Of a stretch of DNA of 64,000 nucleotides, positions 36,293 to 44,878 are shown one piece after another. The stretch's first letter is position 1. The number at the start of each line of letters is the position of its first letter. The notes beneath the pieces were generated by a model. That model was not told the origin of the DNA, did no database searches, and was given only the letters and a program-made list of their open reading frames with translations. A program made the position numbers and the translations under genes. This stretch comes from Candidatus Sabulitectum sp. (GTDB lineage Bacteria; Fermentibacterota; Fermentibacteria; Fermentibacterales; JCC-6), in NCBI GenBank assembly GCA_023139045.1, contig JAGLOJ010000014.1:1-64000 (forward strand), in the 5' to 3' direction.

Positions 36293-36322
36293 TTGACTGC
36301 GGGGTTGTAGTTTCATTAGAAT
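36293..36322 (+). promoter_or_regulatory. Promoter giving a probably leaderless exonuclease transcript
   Basis: TTGACT and TAGAAT (one mismatch each to consensus) are spaced by 18 bp. The -10 box ends only 7 nt before the ATG, so transcription should begin at or within 2 nt of the start codon. No Shine-Dalgarno sequence is present in that gap, which fits a leaderless mRNA. Confidence 0.5.
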
Positions 36323-36329
36323 TACAGCT

Positions 36330-37124
36330 ATGAGTAACACTTTCGACCTTTTCAGCAGCATTGCCAGTAGCGATGTGCGTATATTGTTCCTTGATACCGA
36401 GACCACCGGACCGGATCCGACTACTGCTGAAGTTTGTGAAGTTGCATTCCTTCTGGCAGAATACAAAGGATTCACCTTCACCGGTGAGAAGCAGGTCTTC
36501 GAAGCTCTTGTCAAACCATCAGTTCCGATTCCACCGGAAGCTTCTGCTGTGAACCGGATAAGTAACAGAATGGTCAGCAATTCTCCACCTGCGGAAGAAT
36601 TAACTGAACAAATCAGGAAACTCACTGAGCAGGCAGATTACATATCTGCCCATAACCTTCCTTACGACTACACTATTCTTAAAAGACAGTACCCCTCACT
36701 CTTCGGTGGCTTTAACAAAAGTACACATATAGATACTCTCAGGCTTTCAAGACAGATCTGGCAGGAAATACCATCTCATGCCCTTCAGGCTCTCAGGTAT
36801 CGGTTTGAACTTGATCGGGATATCCGGGGAGAGGCTCACCGAGCACTATTTGACACCGAGCTGGTGCAGTCTCTGCTGCACTTTTCTCTCAAACAAACTG
36901 ATTGTCTTGACCTGCAGAATAGCTGGAAATCACTTGTAGATTTCATAATTGCCCCGCTGGAGGTGAAAATTTTCACCTTCGGCAAGTACAGAGGCAATCT
37001 TGTGGAAGATACAGTTGCGAACGATCCCGATTACATCAGATGGCTGCTTAAGCAGAAATGGCTTTCAGAGGAACAACCTGATCTTTATCACACAATTCTC
37101 AGTAAAACAGGAGCGAAAAAATGA
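36330..37124 (+). CDS. DnaQ-like DEDDh exonuclease with C-terminal DUF3820-type domain
   Basis: The 264-residue protein has the exonuclease motifs FLDTETTGPDP (about 20-30), HNLPYDYTIL (about 109-118) and HRALFDTELVQSLL (about 169-182), which give the DEDD acidic set and the His of the DEDDh class. The last ~50 residues (FTFGKYRGNLVED followed by DPDYIRWLLKQ) match the small domain found at the C-terminus of ExoX-like exonucleases. It is likely a 3'-5' DNA exonuclease for repair. It overlaps murA by 4 bp. Confidence 0.88.
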   Translation: MSNTFDLFSSIASSDVRILFLDTETTGPDPTTAEVCEVAFLLAEYKGFTFTGEKQVFEALVKPSVPIPPEASAVNRISNRMVSNSPPAEELTEQIRKLTEQADYISAHNLPYDYTILKRQYPSLFGGFNKSTHIDTLRLSRQIWQEIPSHALQALRYRFELDRDIRGEAHRALFDTELVQSLLHFSLKQTDCLDLQNSWKSLVDFIIAPLEVKIFTFGKYRGNLVEDTVANDPDYIRWLLKQKWLSEEQPDLYHTILSKTGAKK

Positions 37125-38434
37125 CATCCGGTTCCAGCTCCAGCTGGCTTGTAAAGGGCGGGAATACGCTCAGCGGCACACTTGTACCATCGGGCAGTAA
37201 GAATGCTGCACTTCCCATTCTGGCTGCTGCACTGCTTACGGATCAGCCTGTTACACTGCACCGCTGCCCTAACATCCGTGATGTAAGAGCCATGATCGAC
37301 CTTCTGCGCAATCTTGGCGCAAATATATCCAGTGGCTCTGATCCGCACACTGTCACAGTAACCGCCTCCCGGATCAACCCTGCCGATCTCAGCGAAGAAC
37401 TTTCACGAAAAATCAGAGCTTCAATACTGCTTGCAGGGCCACTGGTGGCAAGAACCGGCTCTATTGAGCTGCCCCCTCCGGGAGGAGATGTCATAGGTCG
37501 AAGACGACTTGACACTCACTTTCTCGTTCTTGAAATGCTCGGTGCTGAAGTTTCCTTCAAAGATAGAATGATAAGAGTAGATGCGCCTGCGGGGCTCAAA
37601 GGAACAGAAATCCACCTTGATGAACCAAGTGTAACCGCAACTGAAAATGCCATTATGGCCGCTTCAGTGGCAAAAGGCACCTCTGTTATCTACAATGCCG
37701 CATGTGAGCCAAATGTACAGGACCTTGCCATTCTGCTCCGCAGTATGGGCGCAGAGATTCAGGGTGAAGGAACAAACAGAATCACCATCCACGGCAAAGG
37801 GAAGCTGCTCAATGGCACTACCCACACTGTATGCCCGGACCACATAGAGATTGGCAGTTTCATCGGTCTTGCTGCCTGCTGCAGGGGCAGAGTGGAGATA
37901 CCCGGTGTTCCTGCCGGCATTATCAGACCGACAATGATCGGTCTGGGCAGGCTGGGTGTACAGATAATTCACGAGAATGACACACTCATAATCCCGGCTG
38001 ATCAGGATCTGGTTGTCAATCCTGACAGAAGTGGTGACATTCCCACTATTTACGATTCTCCCTGGCCCGGCTTCTCACCTGACCTTACCAGTACAGCTGT
38101 TGTTGTTGCAACACAGGCAACAGGAACAAGCCTTATTTTCGAGAAAATGTTTGAATCAAGAATGTTCTTTGTTGACAAACTGGCAGCAATGGGAGCAGCT
38201 CTTATCCTCTGTGATCCCCATCGTGTCGTAGTATCCGGTCCATCCAGACTTGTTGGAACAGAAGTTTCAAGCCCGGATATAAGGGCAGGCATGGCTCTTC
38301 TAACGGCGGCCCTCTGCGCACGGGGAGACAGTGTTATCCACAACGTGCATCAGATAGAGAGAGGCTACGAAAATATTATTGAACGTTTAAACAATCTTGG
38401 CGCCAGCATTAGACCGCTTAACAGCCTTGAATAG
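37121..38434 (+). CDS. murA: UDP-N-acetylglucosamine 1-carboxyvinyltransferase with Asp in place of active-site Cys
   Basis: The 437-residue EPSP-synthase-fold enzyme catalyses the first committed step of peptidoglycan synthesis. It has GSKNAALPILAAALL near the N-terminus and PTEN-like VTATENAIMAA in the middle. In the flexible active-site loop the sequence is PPGGDVIGRR where E. coli has PGGCTIGARP, so residue 123 (codon 37487-37489) is Asp rather than Cys. Natural Asp forms, known in mycobacteria and Chlamydia, are catalytically active and insensitive to fosfomycin. The gene is coupled to the exonuclease and the propeller lipoprotein. Confidence 0.95.
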   Translation: MTSGSSSSWLVKGGNTLSGTLVPSGSKNAALPILAAALLTDQPVTLHRCPNIRDVRAMIDLLRNLGANISSGSDPHTVTVTASRINPADLSEELSRKIRASILLAGPLVARTGSIELPPPGGDVIGRRRLDTHFLVLEMLGAEVSFKDRMIRVDAPAGLKGTEIHLDEPSVTATENAIMAASVAKGTSVIYNAACEPNVQDLAILLRSMGAEIQGEGTNRITIHGKGKLLNGTTHTVCPDHIEIGSFIGLAACCRGRVEIPGVPAGIIRPTMIGLGRLGVQIIHENDTLIIPADQDLVVNPDRSGDIPTIYDSPWPGFSPDLTSTAVVVATQATGTSLIFEKMFESRMFFVDKLAAMGAALILCDPHRVVVSGPSRLVGTEVSSPDIRAGMALLTAALCARGDSVIHNVHQIERGYENIIERLNNLGASIRPLNSLE

Positions 38435-38442
38435 GACACACC

Positions 38443-39375
38443 ATGAATAGATTTGTATTAACCGCTGTTGCTCTACTGCTGATTCTAGCCGCCTGTAGTA
38501 ATTCTGAAGAAGAGGTAAGCTGGCCCGATGGCAGCACACTCTGGCTATCGGGCATTTATGCAGACACTGCATTATCCTGGTCTCCTTACGGAGACATCCT
38601 TTTCTTCTCCACCTACACCACGGGAGCCACCAGACTCTACGGAACAGATGGCCTGACCAACCCCATAGAGCGCACTTTCACCAGCATGGATGAATTCATG
38701 GGCCCACTGGGTGCCTGGAATGCAGAGAACGGCAGAATTGTTTACACTGCTCTGAATGCAGACAGCATGCGCAGCCAGATCAGGTCAATCGCCGGTAACG
38801 ATATTTATGTAACTGTTCACATTCAAGACAGTCTTCTAAACGCCTTTCCCACTTACAACATTGACGGTGACAGCATTCTTTATTGTGGCAAAGTTACTGG
38901 AAACTGGCGTCTTTATCAGGTTTCCCATAACCATACTCCCGATTCTCTGGATGACCCCGTTCTTCAGAATGCTTTCCCCGACGGAGACATTCTCAGGCCA
39001 TCCTACAGCCCGAACACCGGCAACTGGATTCTGTTCCAGCACAGAGCCACTTCCTCCGATGACTGGGACATTATGATCGCTCACCAGGATGGCAGCGAAC
39101 AGAGAATACTGGCACAGAGCTCTGCTGACGATATTCACCCGACATGGGGTCCGAGTGATAATTGGGTCGCCTTTTCATCTGACAGAACCGGTAATTACGA
39201 GATTTACTTAACTGATGTAACCAACGATACTCTTATTCAGTTAACTGACGACCCTGCAATGGATCAGTATCCCGCCTGGAACCCGAAGAAAAACTGGATT
39301 GCATTCAGCTCCGATCGAGCATCAGGCAGCTGGAACATGGATATATTTGCTATTGATGAACCTGAATTGCCCTGA
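38443..39375 (+). CDS. Lipoprotein with WD40-like/TolB-type beta-propeller repeats
   Basis: The 310-residue protein has a lipobox LILAAC (Cys18) and repeated PD40 units such as PTWGPSDNWVAFSSDRTGN and PAWNPKKNWIAFSSDRASG, typical of TolB-like propellers. About five repeats are visible. It lies 8 bp after murA and may be an envelope binding or scaffold protein; the ligand is unknown. Confidence 0.8.
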   Translation: MNRFVLTAVALLLILAACSNSEEEVSWPDGSTLWLSGIYADTALSWSPYGDILFFSTYTTGATRLYGTDGLTNPIERTFTSMDEFMGPLGAWNAENGRIVYTALNADSMRSQIRSIAGNDIYVTVHIQDSLLNAFPTYNIDGDSILYCGKVTGNWRLYQVSHNHTPDSLDDPVLQNAFPDGDILRPSYSPNTGNWILFQHRATSSDDWDIMIAHQDGSEQRILAQSSADDIHPTWGPSDNWVAFSSDRTGNYEIYLTDVTNDTLIQLTDDPAMDQYPAWNPKKNWIAFSSDRASGSWNMDIFAIDEPELP

Positions 39376-39840
39376 TTGATATTGTTGATCATAGATCGTG
39401 GAAGAATTGACTGGGCTTGAATAACTGTTAATCGGTAACCCTTTCAGGGAACAGCAGTCGCCCGGGATGCCCCGTGTACGGGTCGGGGCTCAGTGTAGCA
39501 GCGCGTTATATCTGCACTTGATACTTGACACTTGACAGGGTTCTGGGTTAAACTCCATTTCGTCGCGGCGAAACTAAGTACGAATTGTAAAATCTGTTGG
39601 GTATATTTTCGGTCAAGTGCTCTTTTTCACACACACCCACACCACAGCCACGACAGTTGTGCCGCGGTCAGCTGTCACTGACAATAAATATCATGTTATG
39701 TATGTGATCTGTGGAATGACATTTGCATAACGTGCTGTTCCATGCCCTGCCTGCCATACATTTATAGAATTACCCGCAGTGAATGAAGCGCTCCGACCTG
39801 TTTCAGAAGGTGAGTGAACTGTGCAGACCTGCCGTTAAAA
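39376..39840. other. Intergenic region, no gene recognised
   Basis: About 465 bp between convergent genes with no convincing coding frame. It contains GC-rich segments (CCCCGTGTACGGGTCGGGG around 39470-39488, an imperfect hairpin) and a short CTTGA-type repeat (CACTTGATACTTGACACTTG near 39516). An isolated TTGACA has no matching -10 box. Confidence 0.4.
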
Positions 39841-39873
39841 AGCAAGAGGCCGCCGGAAAACCGGCGGCCTCTG
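39841..39873 (-). terminator. Strong rho-independent terminator of the envelope gene block
   Basis: AGAGGCCGCCGG and CCGGCGGCCTCT form a perfect 12-bp stem around a 4-nt loop. On the minus strand it is followed by TTGCTTTTT. It begins ~20 bp after the stop of the TPR lipoprotein and closes the 11-gene block upstream. Confidence 0.92.
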
Positions 39874-39892
39874 CTTCTGAACTTCTGTATCT

Positions 39893-40984
39893 CTACAGAA
39901 GCATCGTTTCAATAGCCTGCATGAGCCTGACAGGGAAGTCGGGATCTGAAGCCTTAATATCAAGACCAAAACCTTCATCCTGACAGATACCAAGAGCAGG
40001 TCTGAAGTACTGATTTCTGTAGGCCATGGCTGCTGCCATACCCCTCAGCTTCTGATTATCGATTCCTTCATAATGGCTGAATGAATACGCTCCCTCATCG
40101 GCAAGACCGAGAAGGGCTGCGACTCCGAGGTAGGGGTCACCATTCTCGCCTTTTGCATCCTGAAGGATACCGTAGGCCGCTACACCATCGTTGGCAAAAG
40201 CAGTATGTCCTGCTGCGCTTTCGAAAGTTGCGTAACCAAAAGACATCTCATTCTCATTCATGCACCAGGTTCTGTAACCGTCCTTCCGTACGTAAGGAAC
40301 GCTCATGTACACAGAACTGGCCGATGTTCCGTTAACAATGGAATCGACACCGCAGTTCGCGAATGAAAGTCCATTGGCCACAGTGAACAAGGCCATCACA
40401 TTGGGATGATCGATCTCGAACTTGTACTGGAACCTGATGTTGGAATACTTTCCATACAACCAGTCACCAATTTCCTCGTTATCAAGGGTTTCTTTGGGCA
40501 GGTCAGGCCCTTGTGTGCCTCCCCAGAAGAGGGTATCACCATCAACGACAAGGATGGTGTCACCAAAGGCGTTAATAACCTGAATATCGTTGGCTGTAAG
40601 TTCAGGATAAACGCATTCGAACTTAGACCAGTCCTTATTCTGAGGAATTATCACTGCATTGAACTCAACTGGCCATGTTCCATTGTCGAGCTGAACTGCC
40701 ATGAAGTCATACTGATGCCCGATTACCCAGTAATCAGGAAGCAGTATTGAACACCATCCGGCGCCAACATAGGCATCAGAACGAGAAACATCCATATCGA
40801 TAGCATTCTTGAAGTTCAACATGGCTGCCTCGTAATCGCCATCCTCAAAAGCATCCCAGCCTGCATTGACAAACCCCGTGTATCCTTCAACTTCAGGATA
40901 CTCTGTAACGTTGTCATAGCATCCTGCTACAAGAATGAGGGAGGCAGCAACCACAGCTATTATCATTGTGTTGATTTTTTTCAT
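39893..40984 (-). CDS. TPR-containing lipoprotein
   Basis: The 363-residue protein has a lipobox LVAGC (Cys22). Just after it lies one clear TPR-like unit (AFEDGDYEAAMLNFKNAIDMDVSRSDAYVGAGW, about 45-77, whose end I give only in outline), and another helical stretch lies near residue 290. The middle part is rich in aromatic and acidic residues and unassigned. It is the last gene before the terminator and probably a periplasmic accessory to the secreted proteins encoded upstream. Confidence 0.7.
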   Translation of the reverse strand: MKKINTMIIAVVAASLILVAGCYDNVTEYPEVEGYTGFVNAGWDAFEDGDYEAAMLNFKNAIDMDVSRSDAYVGAGWCSILLPDYWVIGHQYDFMAVQLDNGTWPVEFNAVIIPQNKDWSKFECVYPELTANDIQVINAFGDTILVVDGDTLFWGGTQGPDLPKETLDNEEIGDWLYGKYSNIRFQYKFEIDHPNVMALFTVANGLSFANCGVDSIVNGTSASSVYMSVPYVRKDGYRTWCMNENEMSFGYATFESAAGHTAFANDGVAAYGILQDAKGENGDPYLGVAALLGLADEGAYSFSHYEGIDNQKLRGMAAAMAYRNQYFRPALGICQDEGFGLDIKASDPDFPVRLMQAIETMLL

Positions 40985-40998
40985 TATTCTTCCCCCCC

Positions 40999-43452
40999 TT
41001 ACTGTACTTTAAGCATCTTCTGAGTAAGAACCTGACCGGCAGTCTCAAGTCGGCAGAAGTAAACTCCTGCACCGACTGGAGAACCTGCTGCATCAGTTCC
41101 ATCCCAGATGATAGTATGGTTTGCCGCTGCCATCTCTTCGTTGGCAATGGTTGTTACAAGGCGACCGGTCATGTCAAAGACATTTACCCTTACATTTCCG
41201 CCGACAGGAAGGCCGAAGCTTATTGCTGTCTGTGCGGTGAACGGGTTGGGTGCGTTGCCTCCGAGCACAAGCTGCGCCGGAATCTCCGGTGAGAAAACAC
41301 CGAAGCCCTCGCCAAGAGCATAAATTCCGCCCTCTTCAACAGTTGCAAATATCTTCCCATTCTGCATCCAGCTGTCAAGTTTGACCCAGCCCTCATTTGT
41401 GTAACGATACACAGATGCGGCATTGGTGCTGCTGTTAAATGAGAGAGTTCCAGTTACTGCTGGAATGGCAACGGGACCGACAATAATACCGGTCATCCGA
41501 CTGCGAATATCAGCAATGGAAAGGCCGGATTCCATGGCAAGACCAAGGGTACTGGTTTCTGCCAGGGTAATCATACTCCCGCTGGGAGCTCCGCCCTTAG
41601 GTACATCGAAGAAAACATTATCGATCTCCAGGCTGACATCGGTGTCGGCAAACCCAACTGCCACTTCGCGAATTCCCTGCACGGTATGGCCTGTGCTGTC
41701 AAATCCGCTGAAGCTGAGAGTGTAGGTTCCGCTAGCCCAGGCGGGGAATATTCCCGTGAAAAGGCCACCATAGAAGCTGCTCATCTTGATGTTCTGTGTT
41801 GAATCACCAATTTGTGCTTTAAATACGGGGCCTACCCAGTCATATCCCTCGATCTCATCGGTATCCGCATCCACCAGAGCCGTATAAACAGTTATGTACT
41901 GAGACATAATACCATTCTGGTGAAGAGCGGTCTCTGTTTCCGGGGCAACTTCATCATTGGAGATGTAGTACCTCATGCCCATGGCACCGCCGGGGTTGTT
42001 GTTTGTCAGAATGATGTAGGTGTTTGGATCGCTCAGCGTGAAAGAAGTGTTGTAAAACTCATCAAAAACAAATGGTTCCACAGAGATGAACTCACCAGCC
42101 GCGTCATCACACTTGATAAGAAGGCCTTCCCAGCGCGAGTTTACAGCACTGTTGGCTCCGGAACCATCAGAGTACTGACCATTGATGAATGTTACCCAGT
42201 CTTCTGTATAAGTGTTAAAACGGCAGTACTGGCTTGCCCAGACAGGCCCCTTCAATGCACGGGTCAATGGTGCAATCCATCCTTCAATGGGAAAGGAGTT
42301 AAAGGTCTTTGTGAAAGCAGCAGGCATTAATGCATGCGACCAGTTTTCCTGAGTTGTTCCCTCAAGGAAATCATACATGTAGATGCCCCCGGCATAATCA
42401 CTGCGGAAGTCATTGTGAAGGTTGCAGACCAACCAGTCGAAGTAAAGCGGAACAACATGGTCATTCACTGCTGTTTCTTCATCAGCGGCAGGATCGATTG
42501 CAAGAGCAATCGAGAGCATTCCGACATTTTCTGTATCCATGGCAATGGTGGAGATGATGTCATCCCCCTCACGCTGTGCAAGATACATAAACCAGAGGAA
42601 CTGCTGCCCCTTGGATGCTTCATGATCGTACTTGGCATTAGCAGCCTGAGAGTTGATCAACTCGATATATGCAACATTCGCGAATCCCTTAAGAAGTCCG
42701 AAGGCGCCGTGCTCATACACAGATGTATGCGTAAAACCAAAGCATCGGTACTGCATAACCTGAGAAATTCCACGAATCAGCCAGCGTTCTTCTTCTTTCT
42801 GGCTTGAAATCATGATTAGATCTGCCAGACCATTCGCCAGGTTCCACTCTCTCATCTCTACCGCTGCAGGCATCAAAAACGGCAAGAGGGTATTCGAATG
42901 AATGTTTACATAGAACACTTCCATGGCTTCGCCTTCTATCTCGTTGTAAGACAGATCAGCGTAGTGCATAATGTTCATTGGTACCGTTGATGTTGAACTG
43001 GCGCTGTATCTGGTAGGTATCGCAGCGAGAATAACAACGACTTTGCCGTCGCTGTTCAAATCCTCGGGTACTCCACAGTCTGCAGTTACTGTACCCCATA
43101 CATTATCTTCGAATGAGGCAGTAAGCGCTGCGAAATCTGCGGGATCCACAAGATTAAGGGTATCATTTGATCCCCATACAATCTTGGGTACGAATGTTGT
43201 ATCCCCATTGCCGCCACTGTTGTCAATACGACTGGTGTCCTGAACCAGCCATACTGCGTGATCGGTTATGGCGCGACAGGTAAATATGTGTTCTTCCGGC
43301 GTTTGAGCGAACTCCTGCAGGTCAGGAACAAGCACGGTTACCTGATCATTTACCTCAATTGCTGAGGCATTGCCAACACCGAGGAGCGGCATCAGGAGAA
43401 CAGCGAAGACGGCAAGAAGACCAATCCTCCCTTTTCTCGGCAATCTGTTCAT
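40999..43452 (-). CDS. Large secreted protein with metallopeptidase-like domain lacking HExxH, and C-terminal sorting domain
   Basis: The 816-residue protein has a signal peptide (to about residue 31, GVGNASA). The region 130-240 resembles secreted M30/M6-like peptidases: DLNSDGKVVVIL, then YNEIEGEAMEVFYVNI, then MREWNLANGLADLIMI and EERWLIRGISQVMQY. The expected zinc motif HExxH is absent; VEMREWN occupies that place. The C-terminal ~90 residues are a FlgD-like/T9SS sorting domain (APNPFTAQTAISFGLP, VNVFDMTGRLV, AGVYFCRLETAG). A GGAGG site 6 nt upstream fixes the start. It may be an inactive, binding-type relative. Confidence 0.7.
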   Translation of the reverse strand: MNRLPRKGRIGLLAVFAVLLMPLLGVGNASAIEVNDQVTVLVPDLQEFAQTPEEHIFTCRAITDHAVWLVQDTSRIDNSGGNGDTTFVPKIVWGSNDTLNLVDPADFAALTASFEDNVWGTVTADCGVPEDLNSDGKVVVILAAIPTRYSASSTSTVPMNIMHYADLSYNEIEGEAMEVFYVNIHSNTLLPFLMPAAVEMREWNLANGLADLIMISSQKEEERWLIRGISQVMQYRCFGFTHTSVYEHGAFGLLKGFANVAYIELINSQAANAKYDHEASKGQQFLWFMYLAQREGDDIISTIAMDTENVGMLSIALAIDPAADEETAVNDHVVPLYFDWLVCNLHNDFRSDYAGGIYMYDFLEGTTQENWSHALMPAAFTKTFNSFPIEGWIAPLTRALKGPVWASQYCRFNTYTEDWVTFINGQYSDGSGANSAVNSRWEGLLIKCDDAAGEFISVEPFVFDEFYNTSFTLSDPNTYIILTNNNPGGAMGMRYYISNDEVAPETETALHQNGIMSQYITVYTALVDADTDEIEGYDWVGPVFKAQIGDSTQNIKMSSFYGGLFTGIFPAWASGTYTLSFSGFDSTGHTVQGIREVAVGFADTDVSLEIDNVFFDVPKGGAPSGSMITLAETSTLGLAMESGLSIADIRSRMTGIIVGPVAIPAVTGTLSFNSSTNAASVYRYTNEGWVKLDSWMQNGKIFATVEEGGIYALGEGFGVFSPEIPAQLVLGGNAPNPFTAQTAISFGLPVGGNVRVNVFDMTGRLVTTIANEEMAAANHTIIWDGTDAAGSPVGAGVYFCRLETAGQVLTQKMLKVQ

Positions 43453-43552
43453 TTGAACCTCCTCGTAACTAGGTTTCTTTGTTACTTCGTATCTATTTTC
43501 TGCACCTGATTCTATGAATCGGTGCGCTTTATACATTTTTCGGCAGTACACA

Positions 43553-44878
43553 CTAAAACTCATCATCGCCTCCGGAACTTCCGCCGCTGCGATTGACATT
43601 TTGTAACATGCTCTGCCAGTTTGAATAGCTGACTTCACCCTCTACTGTGGAATATATCTGGAGATAATCTCCATTACCCATCAGATCAGCAAAAACAAAG
43701 CCCTCCTGCTCGGAACTGTAGTAGGTCCAGAGCTCGTAAGGTGCCTGAGTTGTACTGAAAGGATCTGATTCCACCTCGTCGGGTTCACCGAAAATCAGGT
43801 ACACCCTTCCCCTGTCAGTTTCCCATCCCTCTTTTCCCAGGGCTGAGAATCTTGCGGCCACGACTCTGCTTCTTTCCAGATATCCGTTGTGCTCCCCTGG
43901 ATTGGCATTCCAGTAGTTGTTGTAGTAAAGTGCCTTTCCGTCCTCGTCTAACCTGTTGAACAGTTCTGCTTCCTCCCGGTTCAGAAGAAGGGGGAATTCG
44001 ATCAAACATCCGGTAGAGAAAATCTCCGGGGTTTGAACGGATTCAACAACTGGAAGAAAAACTTCCACAACCAGAGGTTTAAATACTGAACCTAAGGTAT
44101 CCCCATTCTGAGTGTAGGTGACAGAAAGGGTGTAAAGCCCCGGTTCTCTCACCACGGAAAGATCGATACTGTCAATCAAAGCAATCGTTTCCATTCCATC
44201 CGGAATGGAAATAACGTCTGCAGGTCTGGCGAAGATTGGCAGCCCTTCAGGATTCAGCAGTTTGCTGTACCTTAGAATATCAGTTCCCCCGAGGGAGTAG
44301 ATCTCCTGGTAGGTATACAGCATGCTTTCACCCGGTACGGCAAACCTGGTTGATGCAGCTGGAAACACAATAATGCTTCCCTTCAAAAGCGAGTTAACCG
44401 AACCCTCAACTGCCGGCATGATAGTTCTGGCAATCTCAACATCACTTAGATGTTCAGGATGCTCAACAGAAAGTTCCCTGACAGCAACCCCCTGACGGCC
44501 ATTGCCTGCATCTGTCATGCTTACAGTTAGTATCCAGTCACCCTCAAGTACAGGCAGCAGTGTGCAGTTTACCGCACGGCCACTTTCACTCCACGCAAGT
44601 GGAGTATTCCAAATGTCAGCCGCTACAGTATCACCCGGTACAGAGCAGAGAGATATCTCTGTAGTGAAGAGACACATTCCATCTGAACCCCGGGAAAACT
44701 GTGCGATATCCACTTCCTGATACACTTCAAGAAGAAGAGTATCTCCAGCCCCGGCTCTGATGCTGAAAACGGCTGTGTCAATGGCAAAATCAATATTGCC
44801 ACGACTCACTGTTGCCAGCCCGAGGGCCGCCGCTGTAAATGCCAGTACCAGAAGAAGAGCAGTGGTGCTTCTAGTCAT
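43553..44878 (-). CDS. GWxTD domain protein, second of a tandem pair
   Basis: The 441-residue exported protein has a hydrophobic signal and beta-rich N-terminal domains. A GWxTD domain sits near its C-terminus: EGWETDRGRVYLIFGEPDEV followed by YELWTYYSS. The domain occurs in candidate phyla and FCB-related bacteria, often beside OM proteins; its role is unknown. It overlaps the preceding GWxTD gene by 8 bp (ATGACTAG), so the two are translationally coupled. GAGAGGG lies upstream of the ATG. Confidence 0.85.
   Translation of the reverse strand: MTRSTTALLLVLAFTAAALGLATVSRGNIDFAIDTAVFSIRAGAGDTLLLEVYQEVDIAQFSRGSDGMCLFTTEISLCSVPGDTVAADIWNTPLAWSESGRAVNCTLLPVLEGDWILTVSMTDAGNGRQGVAVRELSVEHPEHLSDVEIARTIMPAVEGSVNSLLKGSIIVFPAASTRFAVPGESMLYTYQEIYSLGGTDILRYSKLLNPEGLPIFARPADVISIPDGMETIALIDSIDLSVVREPGLYTLSVTYTQNGDTLGSVFKPLVVEVFLPVVESVQTPEIFSTGCLIEFPLLLNREEAELFNRLDEDGKALYYNNYWNANPGEHNGYLERSRVVAARFSALGKEGWETDRGRVYLIFGEPDEVESDPFSTTQAPYELWTYYSSEQEGFVFADLMGNGDYLQIYSTVEGEVSYSNWQSMLQNVNRSGGSSGGDDEF

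Noticed and set aside
39532..39537. Perfect TTGACA as a promoter -35 box
   Set aside because: No -10 box at 15-19 bp and no gene in the right direction downstream.
39783..39983. Open frame of ~66 codons on the plus strand
   Set aside because: It runs through the terminator hairpin and into the antisense of the TPR lipoprotein; the apparent Ala/Gly-rich protein is just the translated stem.
43453..43638. N-terminal extension of the 816-aa secreted protein
   Set aside because: It reads into the GWxTD gene and would bury the signal peptide; GGAGG precedes the chosen ATG.
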